A stretch of DNA of 7,302 nucleotides, taken from an uncultured Alphaproteobacteria bacterium. GTDB taxonomy: Bacteria > Pseudomonadota > Alphaproteobacteria > CAKMZR01. The position numbers and the translations under genes are program-made. This document shows, in pieces, positions 4,743 to 7,302 of the stretch (position 1 is the stretch's first letter; the number at the start of each line of letters is the position of its first letter). The stretch is from NCBI GenBank assembly GCA_929200455.1, contig CAKMZR010000079.1:1-7302 (forward strand). Direction: 5' to 3'. Below the pieces are notes generated by a model. The model ran no database searches, had not been told where the DNA came from, and saw nothing but the letters and a program-made list of their open reading frames with translations.

Positions 4743-6803
4743 ATGTTACTTCTTGTCATCGCTTGTGGTCTTATCGCTATCATCTACGGTTTTGTCACCA
4801 GCCACGCCATACTCAAAGCCCCTTCCGGTAACGAAAAAATGATTGCCATATCCGAAGCCATCCAAGAGGGCGCTCGGGCTTATCTCAACCGCCAATATTC
4901 GACTATCGCCGTTGTCGGCATTATTGTCGCCGTCATCTTGGCTTTCTTCCTTTCCATTCTTTCTGCCGTCGGCTTTGTCATTGGGGCCGTCCTTTCCGGC
5001 GTCGCCGGCTATGCCGGCATGCTCATCTCTGTTAGAGCCAACGTCAGAACCACAGAAGCCGCGCGTCATAGCCTCGGAGCCGGCCTCAAAATGTCCTTCC
5101 GAGCAGGTGCCGTCACCGGTATCCTCGTCGCAGGACTCGCACTCCTTTCCGTTGCCATATTCTATTACGTCCTCCTCTCTCAACACTTGTCAGGACGTGA
5201 ACTCATCGATCCCCTCATCGCCCTCTCCCTTGGGGCTTCCCTCATCTCCATCTTCGCACGCTTGGGCGGCGGAATCTTCACAAAAGGGGCTGATGTCGGG
5301 GCGGATCTCGTCGGAAAAGTCGAAGCCGGCATCCCAGAAGATGACCCCAGAAATCCAGCCGTCATCGCCGATAACGTCGGCGATAACGTCGGCGACTGTG
5401 CCGGCATGGCCGCAGATCTTTTCGAAACCTACGTCGTCACCATAGCCGCAACCATGGTCCTTGCCCAACTCTTCAACCTCGGAGAACTCATCGTACTCTA
5501 CCCCCTCGCCATCGGCGGCGTCTGCCTGCTCGCAAGCATCATCTCCACATACTTCGTCCGACTCAACGCCAATAACGACATCATGAAAGCCCTCTACAAA
5601 GGCTTCTTCGGTAACGTCATCATCGCAGGAATCGCTCTCTACCCCATCACGTCCCTCACCATCGGAACCTCCATTCCCTACCAAGTCGGTGAACACACCT
5701 TCACAGGTACAGAACTCTACATTTGCGCCCTCATCGGACTCATACTCACCTCCTTCCTCATATTCGTCACAGAATATTATACCTCAACACAGTACAGACC
5801 CGTACTTTCCATCGCCAAAGCATCCGAAACAGGACACGGAACCAACGTCATTCAAGGACTCGCCATCTCCTTGGAAGCCACCGCCGTTCCCGCTCTCCTC
5901 ATATGTGTCGCCATTATCGCCACTTACTCCCTCGCCGGACTCTTCGGAATCGCCATCGCCGTCACCGCTATGCTCGCTCTTGCCGGTATGGTCGTCGCAC
6001 TCGATGCCTACGGACCCGTCACAGACAACGCCGGCGGAATCGCTGAAATGGCTAACCTCGACGAAGCCGTACGTCATACCACAGACGCTCTCGACGCCGT
6101 CGGAAATACCACCAAAGCCATCACAAAAGGATACGCCATCGGTTCTGCCGGACTCGGGGCTCTCGTCCTCTTCGCCGCTTACACAGAAGACCTCAGACAC
6201 TTCTTCCCTCACACCAACGTCAACTTCTCCCTCGACAATCCTTACGTCATCATCGGCTTGCTCACAGGGGGACTCATTCCCTACCTCTTCGCCTCTCTCG
6301 GCATGACCGCCGTCGGACGGGCCGCCAGTGCCGTCGTCGTCGAAGTCCGGAGACAATTCAAAGAAATCTCAGGAATCATGGAAGGGGACACCAAACCAGA
6401 TTACGGAAATTGTGTCGATATGCTCACAAAAGCCGCCATTCGCGAAATGATACTCCCCTCTCTCCTTCCCGTCCTTTCTCCCATCGTGCTCTACTTCTGC
6501 ATCTACGCCATCGCAGACCAGGCAAGTGCTTTTGCCGCCGTCGGGGCTATGCTCCTCGGGGTCATCATCACAGGTTTCTTCGTCGCCGTCTCCATGACCG
6601 CCGGAGGAGGTGCTTGGGATAACGCCAAAAAATATATCGAAGACGGACATCATGGCGGGAAAGGCTCCCAAGCACACAAAGCCTCCGTCACAGGTGATAC
6701 CGTCGGCGACCCCTACAAAGATACCGCAGGACCCGCCGTCAACCCCATGATCAAAATCACCAATATCGTCGCCCTCCTCCTCCTCTCAGGTCTCGCCGTC
6801 TAA
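4743..6803 (+). CDS. hppA: K+-independent membrane-bound proton-pumping pyrophosphatase
   Basis: This integral membrane enzyme hydrolyses pyrophosphate and pumps protons. From ATG 4743 it is 686 residues with many hydrophobic helices, close to the ~700 of relatives such as the Rhodospirillum rubrum enzyme. Signature motifs are intact: FTKGADVGADLVGKVE (179-194), which binds substrate; DNVGDNVGDCAGMAADLFE (210-228), which supplies acidic Mg-PPi ligands; GGAWDNAKK (622-630); and GDTVGDPYKDTAGP (651-664). The GNTTKAITKG block places Lys at 458 and Thr at 461, the combination diagnostic of the K+-independent subfamily; K+-dependent enzymes have Ala in place of the Lys. An in-frame GTG at 4629 would add 38 residues but is rejected for lack of homology and ribosome-binding site. 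It probably has its own promoter and long leader, and fabI follows after 17 bp. The usual physiological role is recycling biosynthetic PPi and conserving energy. Confidence 0.97.
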   Translation: MLLLVIACGLIAIIYGFVTSHAILKAPSGNEKMIAISEAIQEGARAYLNRQYSTIAVVGIIVAVILAFFLSILSAVGFVIGAVLSGVAGYAGMLISVRANVRTTEAARHSLGAGLKMSFRAGAVTGILVAGLALLSVAIFYYVLLSQHLSGRELIDPLIALSLGASLISIFARLGGGIFTKGADVGADLVGKVEAGIPEDDPRNPAVIADNVGDNVGDCAGMAADLFETYVVTIAATMVLAQLFNLGELIVLYPLAIGGVCLLASIISTYFVRLNANNDIMKALYKGFFGNVIIAGIALYPITSLTIGTSIPYQVGEHTFTGTELYICALIGLILTSFLIFVTEYYTSTQYRPVLSIAKASETGHGTNVIQGLAISLEATAVPALLICVAIIATYSLAGLFGIAIAVTAMLALAGMVVALDAYGPVTDNAGGIAEMANLDEAVRHTTDALDAVGNTTKAITKGYAIGSAGLGALVLFAAYTEDLRHFFPHTNVNFSLDNPYVIIGLLTGGLIPYLFASLGMTAVGRAASAVVVEVRRQFKEISGIMEGDTKPDYGNCVDMLTKAAIREMILPSLLPVLSPIVLYFCIYAIADQASAFAAVGAMLLGVIITGFFVAVSMTAGGGAWDNAKKYIEDGHHGGKGSQAHKASVTGDTVGDPYKDTAGPAVNPMIKITNIVALLLLSGLAV

Positions 6804-6804
6804 C

Positions 6805-6810
6805 AAGGAA
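6805..6810 (+). promoter_or_regulatory. Shine-Dalgarno of fabI
   Basis: AAGGAA lies in the 17-bp hppA-fabI gap, 10 nt before ATG 6821. It supports the fabI start and shows that this organism uses canonical ribosome-binding sites, in contrast to the upstream heme genes. Confidence 0.75.
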
Positions 6811-6820
6811 AAAACACATC

Positions 6821-7302
6821 ATGACAGAAGAACAACCAGACCCAAAAAAAGGACTCATGCACGGGAAAAAAGGCATCGTCCTCGGAATCGCCAATAACCG
6901 ATCCATCGCTTGGGCCATCGCTTCCGCCCTCAGACGCGAAGGCGCGGAAATCGCCATCACCTACCAAGGCGACATCTTCAAAAAAAGAGTCATACCCCTT
7001 GCAGAAACCCTCCAAAGCCCCATCGTCGAAAATTGTGACGTCACAGACGACGAATCCGTCGCACTCCTTGCTCAAAAACTCAAAAATCAATGGGGCTCTA
7101 TCGACTTCATCGTCCATGCCATCGCCTACACAGAAAAAGAAAACCTCAAAGGAAGCTACCTCCAAACCACAAAAGAAAACTTCGCCAAAACCCTCGATAT
7201 CTCTTGCTTCTCCCTCACAAAATTATGCCAAGAACTCACACCCCTCATGAAAAATGGCGGCAGCATCATCACCCTCACCTACTACGGTGCAGAACGATAC
7301 GT
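6821..7302 (+). CDS. fabI: Enoyl-[acyl-carrier-protein] reductase (NADH), 3' truncated
   Basis: The frame is open from ATG 6821 to the window edge, giving 160 residues of an expected ~270. FabI reduces trans-2-enoyl-ACP in the last step of each fatty acid elongation cycle in the cytosol. Visible features are GLMHGKKGIVLGIANNRSIAW-type N-terminal sequence (11-31) with the atypical SDR nucleotide-binding pattern G-x5-SIA (22-30), CDVTDD (72-77), VHAIAY (98-103), LDISCFS (125-131) and LTYYGAER (152-159). Tyr154 corresponds to E. coli Tyr146. The catalytic Tyr and Lys (E. coli Tyr156, Lys163) lie beyond the window. The residue matching E. coli Gly93 is Ala102. TYYGAER and ISCFS resemble alphaproteobacterial homologues. 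It follows hppA by 17 bp with a good Shine-Dalgarno, so it is probably cotranscribed. Confidence 0.95.
   Translation, partial: MTEEQPDPKKGLMHGKKGIVLGIANNRSIAWAIASALRREGAEIAITYQGDIFKKRVIPLAETLQSPIVENCDVTDDESVALLAQKLKNQWGSIDFIVHAIAYTEKENLKGSYLQTTKENFAKTLDISCFSLTKLCQELTPLMKNGGSIITLTYYGAERY

Overview
The window looks like a chromosomal segment of an alphaproteobacterium. The evidence is the C-terminus of an alphaproteobacterial-type ribosomal protein L33, the gene order hemC-hemD-mitofilin(Mic60)-like-hemY that is characteristic of Alphaproteobacteria, a K+-independent membrane H+-pyrophosphatase resembling that of Rhodospirillum, and an alphaproteobacterial-type FabI. I cannot place it below class level. 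The heme proteins are divergent from well-studied relatives, which suggests a poorly sampled or fast-evolving lineage. No phage, transposon, CRISPR, toxin-antitoxin or defence genes are visible.

Layout, all genes on the + strand. The last 28 codons of rpmG occupy 1-87. After a 154-155 bp gap comes a four-gene heme block: hemC (243-1268), hemD (1265-2023, overlapping hemC by ATGA), a mitofilin/Mic60-like membrane protein (2121-3128) and hemY (3162-4436). A 306 bp intergenic region (4437-4742) holds a good sigma70-like promoter, an inverted repeat around it, two 53-bp-period tandem repeats enclosed by a 9-bp long-range stem, and a separate strong hairpin. It is followed by hppA (4743-6803, with the start moved to an internal ATG) and, 17 bp later, fabI (6821 to the window edge, 3' truncated).

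How the genes work together. HemC and HemD perform consecutive steps, porphobilinogen to hydroxymethylbilane to uroporphyrinogen III. HemY and the Mic60-like protein are membrane-anchored companions that travel with these enzymes in Alphaproteobacteria. HppA couples pyrophosphate hydrolysis to proton pumping. FabI reduces enoyl-ACP in fatty acid elongation. hppA and fabI are probably one transcript starting inside the 4437-4742 gap.

The coding strand is strikingly rich in C (and A) and poor in G, above all in the heme block. This produces Pro/Thr/Ser/Gln/Asn/Lys-rich protein segments and many long open frames on the opposite strand that are not genes. The most interesting unexplained signal is the structured, repeat-containing leader upstream of hppA. 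I do not see convincing evidence of a wholly new multi-gene system.
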